Source: Curvibacter sp. GWA2_63_95 (lineage in GTDB: Bacteria > Pseudomonadota > Gammaproteobacteria > Burkholderiales > Burkholderiaceae_C). Taken from it: a DNA stretch of 59,204 nt. The stretch lies in the NCBI GenBank assembly GCA_001795455.1, contig MGPB01000038.1, positions 32,707 to 91,910 of the forward strand. The letters run 5' to 3'. A model generated the notes under the pieces. The model was not told where the DNA came from and did not search any database. It saw only the letters and a program-made list of their open reading frames with translations. A program made the position numbers and the translations under genes. Shown piece by piece: positions 1 to 8,010 of this stretch (positions are counted from its first letter, which is position 1; every line of letters starts with the position of its first letter).

Positions 1-102
1 AAGCTGTTTGCCCAGATGCACCACAATGCCAGCGCGGCGGCAGACTTCCTGAACCTGCCCAATAATTCGGTGGTGGAGCTGGGCTCCAAAATCGAAATCT
101 AG
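1..102 (+). CDS. kup: Kup-type potassium transporter, C-terminal end (partial)
   Basis: Only the last 33 codons and the TAG stop are in the window, in frame from base 1. The tail ends [10 protein letters not shown] and is preceded by a segment with paired His and Asn. I recognise this as the C-terminus of Kup/TrkD low-affinity K+/H+ symporters, whose E. coli member ends in a very similar VIELGTQ(V/I)EI. The tail is the cytosolic end of a 12-helix inner-membrane protein; none of the membrane part is visible here. A palindromic repeat (element B) begins directly after the stop. The identification rests on a short stretch, so it is likely rather than certain. Confidence 0.7.
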   Translation, partial: KLFAQMHHNASAAADFLNLPNNSVVELGSKIEI

Positions 103-103
103 T

Positions 104-212
104 GGGGCCCCCACGCTGCGCCGCTGCGCGGGTCGCTGCCCCCCGTGGGGGCTAATTTGGCTATCGCCGCTGGCCGCCAAGCGGTCCAGAGGGCTTGGGG
201 CGGCCCGGCGCA
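104..212 (+). repeat. Dispersed palindromic element B, copy 1
   Basis: This GC-rich element starts just after the kup stop. It has arms CCCCCACG and CGTGGGGG around a short GC loop (about 108-149), followed by a tail ending GGCTTGGGGCGGCCCGGC at about 194-211. The same head, the block CGCTGCCCCCCG and the same tail recur in reverse orientation inside glpK at 49281-49352. The copy here carries about 30 extra bases between head and tail. It could act as a hairpin at the 3' end of the kup transcript. No T-run follows, so I do not call it an intrinsic terminator. Confidence 0.75.
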
Positions 213-263
213 AAATTGCCCCACACATCAGGCCATCTTGTGCGCGTCGCCGACAATGCAGCC

Positions 264-1481
264 ATGCATTTTTTCAAAGACCTGAGTCTCTCGGCCTTCA
301 CGGCCGGTTTTGTGGCGGTGTTGGTGGGCTTCACCAGTTCGGTGGCCATCGTGTTCCAGGCTGCACTGGCCCTGGGCGCCACGCCGGCCATGGTGGCGTC
401 GTGGATGTGGGCGCTGGGCATTGGCATGGGTCTGTGCTCGCTCATTCCCTCCTTGTGGCTCAAAAAGCCAGTCATGGTGGCATGGAGCACGCCCGGTGCT
501 GCGGTGCTGGCTACCGCGGCTACCGCTGGTGGTTTCGGCATGGCCGAGGGCGTGGGCGCCTTCATCCTGTGTGCCGCGCTCATCACTGTGGCAGGCGCGA
601 CCGGCTGGTTCGAGCGCATCATGAACCGCATCCCGCTGGCCTTGGCCTCGGCCCTGCTGGCGGGCGTGCTGGCACGCTTTGGCCTGTCGGGCTTTGCCGC
701 GGCGCAGTCGGCGCTGCCGCTGGTCGTGCTCATGCTGCTGGCCTACCTGCTGGGCAAGCGTTTCTTGCCCCGCTACGCGGTACCGCTGACGTTGTTGGTT
801 GCTATTGTTTTTGTAGCTTCTCGCGCAGAATTCACGGGGGCTGACATCCAATTTGGCTTGACAATGCCGGTGTGGGTGACGCCCAGCTTCTCGCTGGCGG
901 CTTTCATCAGCATGTCGTTGCCGCTGTTTGTGGTCACCATGGCTTCGCAGAATTTGCCCGGCGTGGCCGCCATCCAGGCTGCGGGCTACGCCGACCGTCG
1001 CCAGGAGGGTGGTGACGCTGGCATCCCTATCTCCAAGGTCATCACCCTGACTGGCCTGGTCACGCTGGTGCTGGCGCCGTTTGGCGCATTTGCGCTCAAC
1101 CTCAGCGCCATCACCGCCGCCATTTGCATGGGCCCCGAGGCGCACAGCAACCCGGCGCGGCGCTACACCGCGGCCGCTTCCTGTGGCGCCATTTATATGG
1201 TCATTGGCCTGTTTGGTGCCGCCATCACCGGTGTGCTCACCGCCTTCCCCAAAGAACTGGTGGCGGCCATTGCCGGGTTGGCGCTGCTGGGCACCGTTGG
1301 TGGCGCGCTCACGGCCGCCCTCAAGGACGACACGAACCGCGAAGCCGCGCTCATCACCTTTCTGGTCACGCTCAGCGGCGTCGTAATAGCCGGAGTCGGC
1401 TCGGCGTTTTGGGGGGTGGTGGCAGGCGGGATTGCGCTTTTGGTGCAACACTACGGCCGCACCACGCCTGCAGGCACCTGA
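264..1481 (+). CDS. BenE-family transporter (benzoate/H+ symporter type)
   Basis: This is a 405-residue polytopic inner-membrane protein of about 11-12 hydrophobic segments. The sequence style (LVGFTSS near the N-terminus, PLFVVTMASQN in the middle, then an MGPEAH block) is that of the BenE/YdcO family of proton-coupled carriers. The family is named for benzoate uptake, but the substrate here cannot be read from sequence. I chose the ATG at 264 because the upstream in-frame codons lie in the tail of repeat element B and read as low-quality protein. Codons about 178-199 coincide with a copy of dispersed element A (796-860), read in frame. No aromatic-degradation genes flank it, so the benzoate role is unproven. 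Confidence 0.85.
   Translation: MHFFKDLSLSAFTAGFVAVLVGFTSSVAIVFQAALALGATPAMVASWMWALGIGMGLCSLIPSLWLKKPVMVAWSTPGAAVLATAATAGGFGMAEGVGAFILCAALITVAGATGWFERIMNRIPLALASALLAGVLARFGLSGFAAAQSALPLVVLMLLAYLLGKRFLPRYAVPLTLLVAIVFVASRAEFTGADIQFGLTMPVWVTPSFSLAAFISMSLPLFVVTMASQNLPGVAAIQAAGYADRRQEGGDAGIPISKVITLTGLVTLVLAPFGAFALNLSAITAAICMGPEAHSNPARRYTAAASCGAIYMVIGLFGAAITGVLTAFPKELVAAIAGLALLGTVGGALTAALKDDTNREAALITFLVTLSGVVIAGVGSAFWGVVAGGIALLVQHYGRTTPAGT
796..860 (+). repeat. Dispersed element A, copy 1, in frame inside the BenE-like gene
   Basis: The stretch matches the copy at 47675-47740 base for base in its conserved blocks, with the same overall length: TTGCTAT, AGCT-CT-GCGCAG, CACGGGGGCT and GGCTTGA. The spacers between blocks differ, as they do among all copies. 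The element is translated through, contributing about 21 residues to the carrier. Other BenE-like proteins have a stretch of comparable length here, so it may have replaced rather than lengthened the segment. Confidence 0.65.
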
Positions 1482-1510
1482 ACTGCGGCCCCTGACCGAG
1501 AAAGAACCCC

Positions 1511-2461
1511 ATGGACATTCTGTTTGTTGCCGATCCGCTGGAATCCTTCAAGATTTACAAGGACACCACCTTTGCCATGATGCGCGAGGCGCAAAAGCGT
1601 GGCCACTGCATCATTGCCTGCGAGCCGCGCCACCTGGTGTGGCAGCGCGGCGGTGTGGTGCAGGCGGCCGTGCGCCGCATCACGCTCACGGGCGATGCCA
1701 CCGTGTGGTTCACCGAGACGGCGGATACCGTGGCCATCAAGGACTTTGATGCTGTGGTGATGCGTAAGGACCCGCCGTTTGACAGCGAATTCTTCTACAC
1801 CACCCACCTGCTGGAGCAGGCCGAACGCGAGGGCGCCCAGGTCTTCAACAAGCCGCGCGCCCTGCGTGACCACCCCGAGAAACTGGCGATTCTGGAGTTT
1901 CCCCAGTTCATCGGCCCCACGCTGGTCACGCGTGATGCCGACGCCGTGCGCGCCTTCCACGCCGAGCACCGCGACATCATCCTGAAGCCGCTGGACGGCA
2001 TGGGCGGCATGGGCATCTTCCGCGTGAAGGACGATGGCCTGAACCTGGGCGGCATCATCGAGACGCTGAACAAGGACGGTGCCCAGACCCTGATGGTGCA
2101 AAAGTTTTTGCCTGCCATCAAGGATGGCGACAAGCGCGTGCTGGTGATCGGCGGCAAGCCTGTGCCTTTTTGCCTGGCGCGTATTCCACAGGGCGGCGAA
2201 GTGCGGGGCAACCTGGCGGCCGGTGGCAAAGGTGTGGCCCAGCCCCTGAGCGATGGCGATCGCGCGATTGCCGAGGCCCTGGGGCCCATCCTGGCCGCGC
2301 GCGGCCTGCTGCTGGTGGGGCTGGACGTGATTGGCGACTCCCTCACCGAGATCAACGTCACCAGCCCGACCTGCTTCCAGGAAATCACCGACCAGACCGG
2401 GTTCGATGTGGCGGCCATGTTTGTGGACGCGCTGGAAGCCGCCCAGGCCGCGGGGCGCTAG
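1511..2461 (+). CDS. gshB: Glutathione synthetase
   Basis: A 316-residue cytosolic ATP-grasp ligase that joins gamma-glutamylcysteine and glycine to make glutathione. The N-terminus MDILFVADPLESFKIYKDTT is the typical GshB substrate-binding lobe. The glycine-rich ATP loop (GMGGMGIFRV, about residues 163-172) and the C-terminal INVTSPTCFQEI (about 281-292) are family hallmarks. Length matches the E. coli enzyme (316). It follows the BenE-like gene by 29 bp with an AGAAAG-type ribosome site before the ATG. gshA is not in the window. Confidence 0.97.
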   Translation: MDILFVADPLESFKIYKDTTFAMMREAQKRGHCIIACEPRHLVWQRGGVVQAAVRRITLTGDATVWFTETADTVAIKDFDAVVMRKDPPFDSEFFYTTHLLEQAEREGAQVFNKPRALRDHPEKLAILEFPQFIGPTLVTRDADAVRAFHAEHRDIILKPLDGMGGMGIFRVKDDGLNLGGIIETLNKDGAQTLMVQKFLPAIKDGDKRVLVIGGKPVPFCLARIPQGGEVRGNLAAGGKGVAQPLSDGDRAIAEALGPILAARGLLLVGLDVIGDSLTEINVTSPTCFQEITDQTGFDVAAMFVDALEAAQAAGR

Positions 2462-2627
2462 CCCGCCCCACCGTGCAAACACACGGGGCATAGTTCACAC
2501 ATTGCGGCTTTATTGCGGCAGACCCGCTGGGCCGGTGTGCCGCATGGCCGCCAACGGCGCACAATGACACTGCGCAGTCTGCGGCCATGGGGGCTGCAGC
2601 GGCATGACACAACGGAGAGACCATTCC

Positions 2628-3194
2628 ATGAAAACACGCATGCAATTTGCAGCCGTGCTGGCTGCCAGTCTGCTGGCTACGGCAGCTCAGGCCCAGGTGC
2701 TGGGCACCATCACCGCATCCAGCACCACCGTGAAGGTGGGCGAGCCCGTCACCATCACCGCCAACATCGATGTGCTGAATGCCAATTACTGCGGCTTTGT
2801 GCTTGGCTTTGGTGACGGCAGCTTCAAGGACGCCGTGAGCGACGTGAGCAACTCGGTCCCCCTGGTGGTGACCCGCAGCTACGACAAACCCGGCAGCTAC
2901 CACGTGACCCTGAGCGGCAAGAATGTGCAGAACCACCCCAACTGCGGTGGTCCCGAGCGCGCGGTCGACATCACGGTGACCGGTGCTGCCGTGGCTGCCA
3001 AGCCCGCAGCGTTCAAGGCGTCGGAGATCTGCGCCAAGGGCTGGAAGCTGTCTGGCAAGCTCAACCCCAAGACCGGTACCTTCACCTGCGCGGCCAAGGC
3101 CGGTACCGCCTTGCCCGCTGAAAAGCCGGTCTGCAAGGGTGATCTGAGCTACTTTGAGAATGCGAAGAAGGGCCAGTACGGCTGCAAGCCCTGA
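2628..3194 (+). CDS. Secreted protein with PKD-like domain
   Basis: A 188-residue protein with a clear Sec signal peptide (hydrophobic core residues 7-19, predicted cut after AQA at residue 22). The next about 100 residues look like an Ig/PKD-type beta-sandwich: a VKVGEPVTITA strand, the FGDGS turn that is the PKD signature, and a YDKPGSYHVTL strand. Two cysteines in this part could form a disulfide. The last about 55 residues hold three more cysteines in a compact basic tail. An AACGGAGAGA ribosome site precedes the ATG at 2628; an earlier in-frame ATG at 2604 would spoil the signal peptide. Substrate and role unknown; probably periplasmic. Confidence 0.75.
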   Translation: MKTRMQFAAVLAASLLATAAQAQVLGTITASSTTVKVGEPVTITANIDVLNANYCGFVLGFGDGSFKDAVSDVSNSVPLVVTRSYDKPGSYHVTLSGKNVQNHPNCGGPERAVDITVTGAAVAAKPAAFKASEICAKGWKLSGKLNPKTGTFTCAAKAGTALPAEKPVCKGDLSYFENAKKGQYGCKP

Positions 3195-3234
3195 GGATCT
3201 CAGCCGTCGCGCGCGGCGGCGGAGCGTGGGGGGC

Positions 3235-4113
3235 CTATGTCGCCAGGGCTGCCGCCTTGGCAGCCTCTTCTGCTTCCCGCTGGGCCGCTGCGGCGGCGGC
3301 CGCCGCAATCAGGGTGGCCTTGCATACGGTGCGGGCCAAGGGCTGGCCGTCGGCAAAGGCGTGCAGCGCGCCGGCCTCCATGGCCACCCAGTTCTCGTTG
3401 GTGGTGAGTGGCTCGGTCACCACAATCACCAGCCGGTCGTCCGGGCCGTTCAGCTGCGACAGGTCCACCGTCACATCTTCGTCTTTGAGCTGTACCTCGC
3501 TGAACGGGTGCTGGCGCACCACGTAGCAGAGCTTGGTGCTGGCGTGGGCCCACAGGGCCTGGCCATTGCTCAGCAAAAAATTGAAGGTGCCGTGTCGTGC
3601 GATCTTGGGCACCAGCTCGGCCAGGGTCTGGGTCAGTTCCTCCACACTGGGCACGGTCGCGTGGGACTTGTTGAGCTCCTGCAGCAGCCAGCAAAAGGCC
3701 AACTCGCTGTCGGTGGTGCCCACCGGTTTGAAGCTGCCGTGCAGCGGTGGGTTGAATTCCTTCAGGTCACCATTGTGGGCAAACACCCAGTAGCGGCCCC
3801 AGAGTTCGCGCGTGAAGGGGTGGCAGTTTTCCAGCGTGACCGCGCCCACCGTGGCTTTGCGCACATGGGCCACCACGTTGTGGCTCTTGATGGGGTAGGA
3901 CTTGAGCATCTTCGCAATCGGCGAGGTGGATGCGCTTTCCTTGTCCACAAAATGCCGGGCCGCCTTGCCGGGCAGGTCGCCCTCGCTCTCGAAGAAGGCA
4001 ATGCCCCAGCCGTCTGCGTGGTGGTCGGTGCAGCCGCCGCGCTGCGAAAAGCCGGTGAAGCTCAGCGTCAGGCTGGCCGGCAAGTGGCTGTTCATTCCAA
4101 GCAGTTGGCACAT
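3235..4113 (-). CDS. Class II glutamine amidotransferase (YafJ-like)
   Basis: A 292-residue cytosolic protein beginning MCQLLGMN. Cys2 is the N-terminal nucleophile expected of class II (Ntn) glutamine amidotransferases after removal of Met1. DHHADGWGIAFF, RKATVG and FAHNGDL are typical glutaminase-pocket motifs, and GTTDSELAF matches the YafJ branch. The family has no attached synthetase domain and its ammonia acceptor is unknown. The C-terminus is an alanine/glutamate-rich helix. It is convergent with the PKD-like gene and followed upstream by a tautomerase gene on the same strand, 52 bp away. Confidence 0.9.
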   Translation of the reverse strand: MCQLLGMNSHLPASLTLSFTGFSQRGGCTDHHADGWGIAFFESEGDLPGKAARHFVDKESASTSPIAKMLKSYPIKSHNVVAHVRKATVGAVTLENCHPFTRELWGRYWVFAHNGDLKEFNPPLHGSFKPVGTTDSELAFCWLLQELNKSHATVPSVEELTQTLAELVPKIARHGTFNFLLSNGQALWAHASTKLCYVVRQHPFSEVQLKDEDVTVDLSQLNGPDDRLVIVVTEPLTTNENWVAMEAGALHAFADGQPLARTVCKATLIAAAAAAAAQREAEEAAKAAALAT

Positions 4114-4165
4114 GGAAACAGTTTACTCCGCAGGGGGTGGGCGCAAATGCAAAAACGCGCGGCGC

Positions 4166-4357
4166 TTAGGTGCGCGGCTCGCTCCAGAACTTGCCGCCGG
4201 AGGCCCAGTTGTCGCGCTTCACGTCCACGATGATGATGTCCACCGCCTCGGGCGAGCAGCCCAGGGTTTCAACGGTAACGCGAGTCACTTCGTCCACCAG
4301 CTTCTTCTTTTGCTCCTGGGTGCGGCCTTCCAGCAGTTCAACATGGTAAGTAGGCAT
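4166..4357 (-). CDS. 4-oxalocrotonate tautomerase-family protein
   Basis: A 63-residue protein starting MPTYHVELLEGRTQEQKKKL. Pro2 becomes the catalytic N-terminal base after Met removal, as in 4-OT/XylH-like tautomerases. Length (62-65) fits the small hexameric or dimeric members. A basic residue follows in the KRDNWASGG segment. The natural substrate cannot be inferred; there is no catechol meta-cleavage cluster nearby. It lies upstream of the amidotransferase on the same strand and may share its promoter. Confidence 0.88.
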   Translation of the reverse strand: MPTYHVELLEGRTQEQKKKLVDEVTRVTVETLGCSPEAVDIIIVDVKRDNWASGGKFWSEPRT

Positions 4358-4430
4358 GGGGTTCCTTGGGGTGGGGAAATAGGGGCGCAGATTAGACTGC
4401 GGGGGTCTCCATTTTCCTCCGACTTGCCCC

Positions 4431-5933
4431 TTGCAAATTTTGTTCCCGTCTTCTTTGCACAGCTGTGCCCGCTGGGTGCTGGCGCTGGTGTTTGGCCTGC
4501 ATGCGGTGCTGGGAGCCCTGCTGGGCCTGTCGGTGGACGAGGCGCACTACCTGCTCTACGCCGCGCACCCCGCACTCAGCTACTTTGACCATCCGCCTCT
4601 GGTGGGCTGGGTGCAGTGGCCGCTGGTGGCGCTGGACGCACCGGTTGCCCTGCTGCGGCTGGTGCCCGGCCTGTTGTGGCTGGCCACGGTGGCGGGCGTG
4701 CACCGCCTGACCCTGCGGTTGCTAGCCGGGCAGGCGCAGGCTCCCCAGGCGGCGCTGGCCGCCGTGTTGGCCCTGGCCTTGGCGCCATTGCTCCATGTGC
4801 TGGGCATTGGCCTGCTGCCCGACACCCTGCTCATGGCGCTGACCGTGGCCCTGATGCACCAGACCTGGACGCTGATGCAGCCCGGCGCAGCGCAGCGCAG
4901 CGGCCCCTGGCTGGTACTGGGCCTGCTGCTGGGCCTGGCGGGGCTGGCAAAGTACACCGCGGTATTCACCGCGTTGGCGGTGGCGCTTTGCATCGTCATG
5001 GCGCAGGGCTGGGGCGTATTGCGCCGCCCTGCGTTATGGGGCGGCATGGGCATTGCGGCCCTGCTGATTGCGCCGGTGCTGGTGTGGAATGCGCAGAACC
5101 AATGGATTTCTTTCACCTACCAATTGGCCCACGGCAAGGGCAGCGTGTGGCAGGCCGGCCATGTGCTGCGGTTTGTGCTGACGCAGTTGCTGGTGTTCGG
5201 CCCCCTGCTGCTGTGTGCCGCGTTGGGATGGCGCCAGGCTGACCGGCGCATGCGGCCGCTGGTGTGGCTGTTTGCCATCCCTTTTGCCATCTTCACCTAC
5301 ATGGCCGGTGGTGGCACGGCGCTGCCGCACTGGACCGCTCCGTCCTGGGTGGCGCTGGCACCTTTTGCGGGCATGGGGCTGGCGCGGCTGTGGCGCGGTG
5401 CGGGCCGCTGGCTGCTGGCCGCTGTGGGCATGGCACAAGCACTGGGGTGTGCCGGGCTGTTGGGTCTGATGGCCAGCGCCGGTTGGCCGCTGGTCGCCGG
5501 CAGCGATGCGGCGGTGGCGCCACGCCCCAACCCCTTGGCCGACCTGCACGGCTGGAACCTGGCGGGGCAGCGTGCCGCCCACCTGGCCCGTCAGCACGGC
5601 CTGCAGAGCGTGGCGGTGCAGAACTGGACGCTGGGCAGCCGCCTGGGCTGGTATGCACGCCCACTGCCGGTGTATGTGCTGGAAGACGGCGACTCCCAGT
5701 TCAAACTCTGGGCGGGGGCCTTGCCCGTGGGCGGTAGCACCTTGCTGGTGGACTGGTCCCACATGGCCTACGACCCGCCACTGGGTGCGCATGGCTTTGC
5801 CAACTGCACCTTGCTGGAGCGCTTGCCCGTGCAGCATTGGGGCCAGCCGCTGGCCAGTTTCCGCTTTTACGACTGCCGTGGCTGGGCCGCAGCCACGCCG
5901 CAGCCGCGGCTTACACTCGCGCCCTCACCCTGA
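4431..5933 (+). CDS. GT39-type membrane glycosyltransferase (ArnT/PMT-like)
   Basis: About 500 residues with many hydrophobic helices. The N-terminal motif SVDEAHYLLY, followed by YFDHPPLVGW, matches the first periplasmic loop of GT39/ArnT-type lipid-linked sugar transferases, where the acidic residue is catalytic. Such enzymes move a sugar or aminosugar from a polyprenyl-phosphate carrier onto lipid A or a protein. The start is uncertain: the longest frame begins with TTG at 4431, and no strong ribosome site decides between this and internal TTG codons. A PAP2 phosphatase follows by 12 bp, which fits recycling of the polyprenyl carrier or lipid A remodelling, but that link is inferred. Confidence 0.85.
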   Translation: MQILFPSSLHSCARWVLALVFGLHAVLGALLGLSVDEAHYLLYAAHPALSYFDHPPLVGWVQWPLVALDAPVALLRLVPGLLWLATVAGVHRLTLRLLAGQAQAPQAALAAVLALALAPLLHVLGIGLLPDTLLMALTVALMHQTWTLMQPGAAQRSGPWLVLGLLLGLAGLAKYTAVFTALAVALCIVMAQGWGVLRRPALWGGMGIAALLIAPVLVWNAQNQWISFTYQLAHGKGSVWQAGHVLRFVLTQLLVFGPLLLCAALGWRQADRRMRPLVWLFAIPFAIFTYMAGGGTALPHWTAPSWVALAPFAGMGLARLWRGAGRWLLAAVGMAQALGCAGLLGLMASAGWPLVAGSDAAVAPRPNPLADLHGWNLAGQRAAHLARQHGLQSVAVQNWTLGSRLGWYARPLPVYVLEDGDSQFKLWAGALPVGGSTLLVDWSHMAYDPPLGAHGFANCTLLERLPVQHWGQPLASFRFYDCRGWAAATPQPRLTLAPSP

Positions 5934-5945
5934 CACCTGATTGCC

Positions 5946-6761
5946 ATGTTGCCACCTGCCACCACGCCCCATGCCCTGGCCAGCCCGGTTTCCGCCCGCA
6001 CCTGGTGGTGGCCGGTGCTGATCTTTGTGTTGGGTACGCCCTTGTGGCTGCAGTGGTCGGAACCTGCGCTTTTTCTGACCATCAACCAGTGGTGCGCGCC
6101 CGTGGCTGCCGCATTCTGGACGGGCCTTTCGCTATTGGGCAACGGCTGGGGAGTGCTGGCAGTGACATCGCCTTTATTGGTGCTGGCGCCCCGGCTGATG
6201 GTGGCGTGGCTGTGCGCGGCGCCTTTTGCCGTGCTGTTTGCCCGCACCGGCAAATTCTTCATTGAAAGCCCGCGTCCCGCTGCGGTGGTGGACAACGCGC
6301 AAATGCGGGTGGTGGGCGAGCTGCTGCACAACGTGTCCATGCCCTCGGGCCACACACTGACTGCGTTTGCGGTGGCGTCCGGCATGTACTTTGCACTCAC
6401 CGTGGCCCAGCGCCGCCGCCACTGGTGGTTGTGGGTGCTGGCGGCGGGGGCGGGTCTGTCCCGCATTGCCGTGGGCGCACATTGGCCGGGTGATGTGGCG
6501 GTGGGCGCCAGCCTGGGCGTGCTCTCGGGTTTGCTGGGGCACCAGGTGTGGATGCGCTTGTCCGCAAAACAGTTTGCACCTTCGGCCTGGTGGTTGCGCA
6601 TAGCCGCCGGTTTGGTGGCCTTGTCGGTCTACCACCTGCTCACCGAGGCGCTGGATTTTGCAGAAAACCACGCCGCCCAGCAGGTGCTGGCGGTGGTGGC
6701 CGTGGTGAGCCTGCTGGCCTATGTCTGGCGGGCTGTATACGGCAAATTCAAAGCAAAATAG
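5946..6761 (+). CDS. PAP2-family phosphatase, complete catalytic triad motifs
   Basis: A 271-residue integral membrane phosphatase. All three PAP2 motifs are intact: KFFIESPRP (K-x6-RP, Lys103 to Pro111), PSGHT (residues 133-137) and SRIAVGAHWPGD (SR-x5-H-x3-D, His179 and Asp183). These form the periplasmic active site of enzymes that dephosphorylate phosphatidate, undecaprenyl pyrophosphate or lipid A. It is probably co-transcribed with the GT39 gene upstream. The TAG stop and the preceding AAA codons lie in the edge of a dispersed element A copy. Confidence 0.92.
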   Translation: MLPPATTPHALASPVSARTWWWPVLIFVLGTPLWLQWSEPALFLTINQWCAPVAAAFWTGLSLLGNGWGVLAVTSPLLVLAPRLMVAWLCAAPFAVLFARTGKFFIESPRPAAVVDNAQMRVVGELLHNVSMPSGHTLTAFAVASGMYFALTVAQRRRHWWLWVLAAGAGLSRIAVGAHWPGDVAVGASLGVLSGLLGHQVWMRLSAKQFAPSAWWLRIAAGLVALSVYHLLTEALDFAENHAAQQVLAVVAVVSLLAYVWRAVYGKFKAK

Positions 6762-6811
6762 GGCCGTTGCCCGCGTGGAATATGCGCGGACAGCTACTAA
6801 ATTCATAGCTG
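6755..6811 (-). repeat. Dispersed element A, copy 2, at the 3' end of the PAP2 gene
   Basis: Read on the minus strand it shows AGCTATGAA, TAGTAGCTG-CCGCGCATATTCCACGCGGGC and CGGCCC, the conserved blocks of element A. It covers the stop codon of the PAP2 gene and ends about 65 bp before the riboswitch, so it could shape the 3' end of the PAP2 transcript. Confidence 0.8.
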
Positions 6812-6869
6812 ACTGGTGCCCCGCAAGTCAATCCGATGTGCGGGGGCATTGCGACTTCTGCCATGATCC

Positions 6870-7015
6870 AAGCACCTTTAGGGGAGTAGCAATCCCGGTG
6901 CCTACGGACCGGGTTTGCATGTTTCGTCAATACGTCGCGGGTGCTTCTTGCTGCCCCGGCCGGAGCATGCAGAGGCGCCAACAGTGCGCTCTCCCGCAAG
7001 ACCTACAGGGAATGT
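6870..7015 (+). ncRNA. yybP-ykoY type Mn2+ riboswitch upstream of the TerC gene
   Basis: The 278-bp gap before the TerC gene contains the hallmark GGGGAGTAGC (6881-6890), followed at once by a hairpin with arms CCCGGT and ACCGGG (6894-6913). Downstream come a CGTCAATACGTCG block and a terminal GCAAGACCTA. This arrangement matches the yybP-ykoY element, a Mn2+-sensing RNA established upstream of terC/alx and mntP genes, and the gene here is of exactly that family. Boundaries are approximate. Whether control is by transcription stop or ribosome masking is not clear; only 24 bp separate the element from the start codon, which favours translation control. Confidence 0.8.
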
Positions 7016-7039
7016 TTCAACCATTTCGAGGTCTTGTTC

Positions 7040-7999
7040 ATGCAAACCATTGCACCCCTGTGGCTATGGGCCACCTTCGTCGGCATCGTTCTGGTGTCAC
7101 TTTTTATTGACTTCGTCGTCCTCAAAAAACAGGGCGCGCACGACATCGGCGTCAAAGAGGCGCTGAACTGGTCTCTCGTCTGGGTTGCCCTGAGCTTCTT
7201 GTTCAACGGCCTGTTCTGGTGGGCGGTCCAAGACAGCACCGGCTCCGTGGAGCTCGCCAACACCAAGTCGCTGGAGTTTCTGACCGGCTACCTGATCGAG
7301 AAGTCGCTGGCGGTGGACAACATCTTTGTGTTCCTGCTGGTCTTCACCTACTTTGCGGTCCCTTCGCACTTCCAGAAACGGGTGCTGATGATTGGCATCA
7401 TCGGCGCCATCGTATTGCGCTCCCTCATGATTTTGGTGGGCGGTTGGTTGTTGGCCGAGTTCCACTGGATCCTGTATGTGTTCGGCGCCTTCCTGGTCCT
7501 TACCGGTGTGAAGATGTGGTGGGCTGCCGGCCAGGAACCCAGCCTGGATGACAACCCTGCGCTCAAGTTGTTGCGCAAGATTCTGCCGGTGAGCAAGCAC
7601 TACGACGGCGAGCACTTCTGGACCGTGGAAAACGGCAAGAAAATCGCCACGCCCTTGTTCATGGTGATCTGCCTGGTGGCACTGACCGACGTGATTTTTG
7701 CGGTCGACTCCATCCCCGCGATCTTTGCCATCACCAGCGACCCGTTCATCGTGCTGACCAGCAACGTGTTTGCGATTCTGGGTCTGCGTGCCATGTACTT
7801 CCTGCTGGCTGCCGTGGCCAACAAGTTCCATCTGCTGAACTACGGCCTGGCGGTGATTCTGGTGTTCATCGGGACCAAGATGTGCCTGATCGACCTTTAC
7901 AAGATCCCCGTGGGAGTGTCTCTCGGTGTGGTGGTGGGCATTCTGGCGGTCACCATGTGGTTGAGTGTGCGCTCCAGCAGCACGCGCAGCCGCGTTTGA
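7040..7999 (+). CDS. TerC/Alx-family membrane protein, probable Mn2+ exporter
   Basis: A 319-residue polytopic protein. The segments EKSLAVDNIFVFLLVF (near residue 85), ALTDVIFAVDSIPAIFAIT (near 210) and FAILGLRAMYFLL hold the membrane-embedded acidic residues conserved in TerC/Alx proteins. Members tied to yybP-ykoY RNAs export manganese; others were named for tellurite resistance or alkaline induction. I chose the ATG at 7040 (MQTIAPLW) because the longer frame upstream runs through the riboswitch. The RNA directly upstream predicts induction by Mn2+. Confidence 0.92.
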   Translation: MQTIAPLWLWATFVGIVLVSLFIDFVVLKKQGAHDIGVKEALNWSLVWVALSFLFNGLFWWAVQDSTGSVELANTKSLEFLTGYLIEKSLAVDNIFVFLLVFTYFAVPSHFQKRVLMIGIIGAIVLRSLMILVGGWLLAEFHWILYVFGAFLVLTGVKMWWAAGQEPSLDDNPALKLLRKILPVSKHYDGEHFWTVENGKKIATPLFMVICLVALTDVIFAVDSIPAIFAITSDPFIVLTSNVFAILGLRAMYFLLAAVANKFHLLNYGLAVILVFIGTKMCLIDLYKIPVGVSLGVVVGILAVTMWLSVRSSSTRSRV

Positions 8000-8010
8000 C
8001 CGTGGACCAG

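Noticed and set aside
6941..7039. A longer TerC start upstream of 7040
   Set aside because: The extension would be translated through the riboswitch and has no similarity to TerC proteins.
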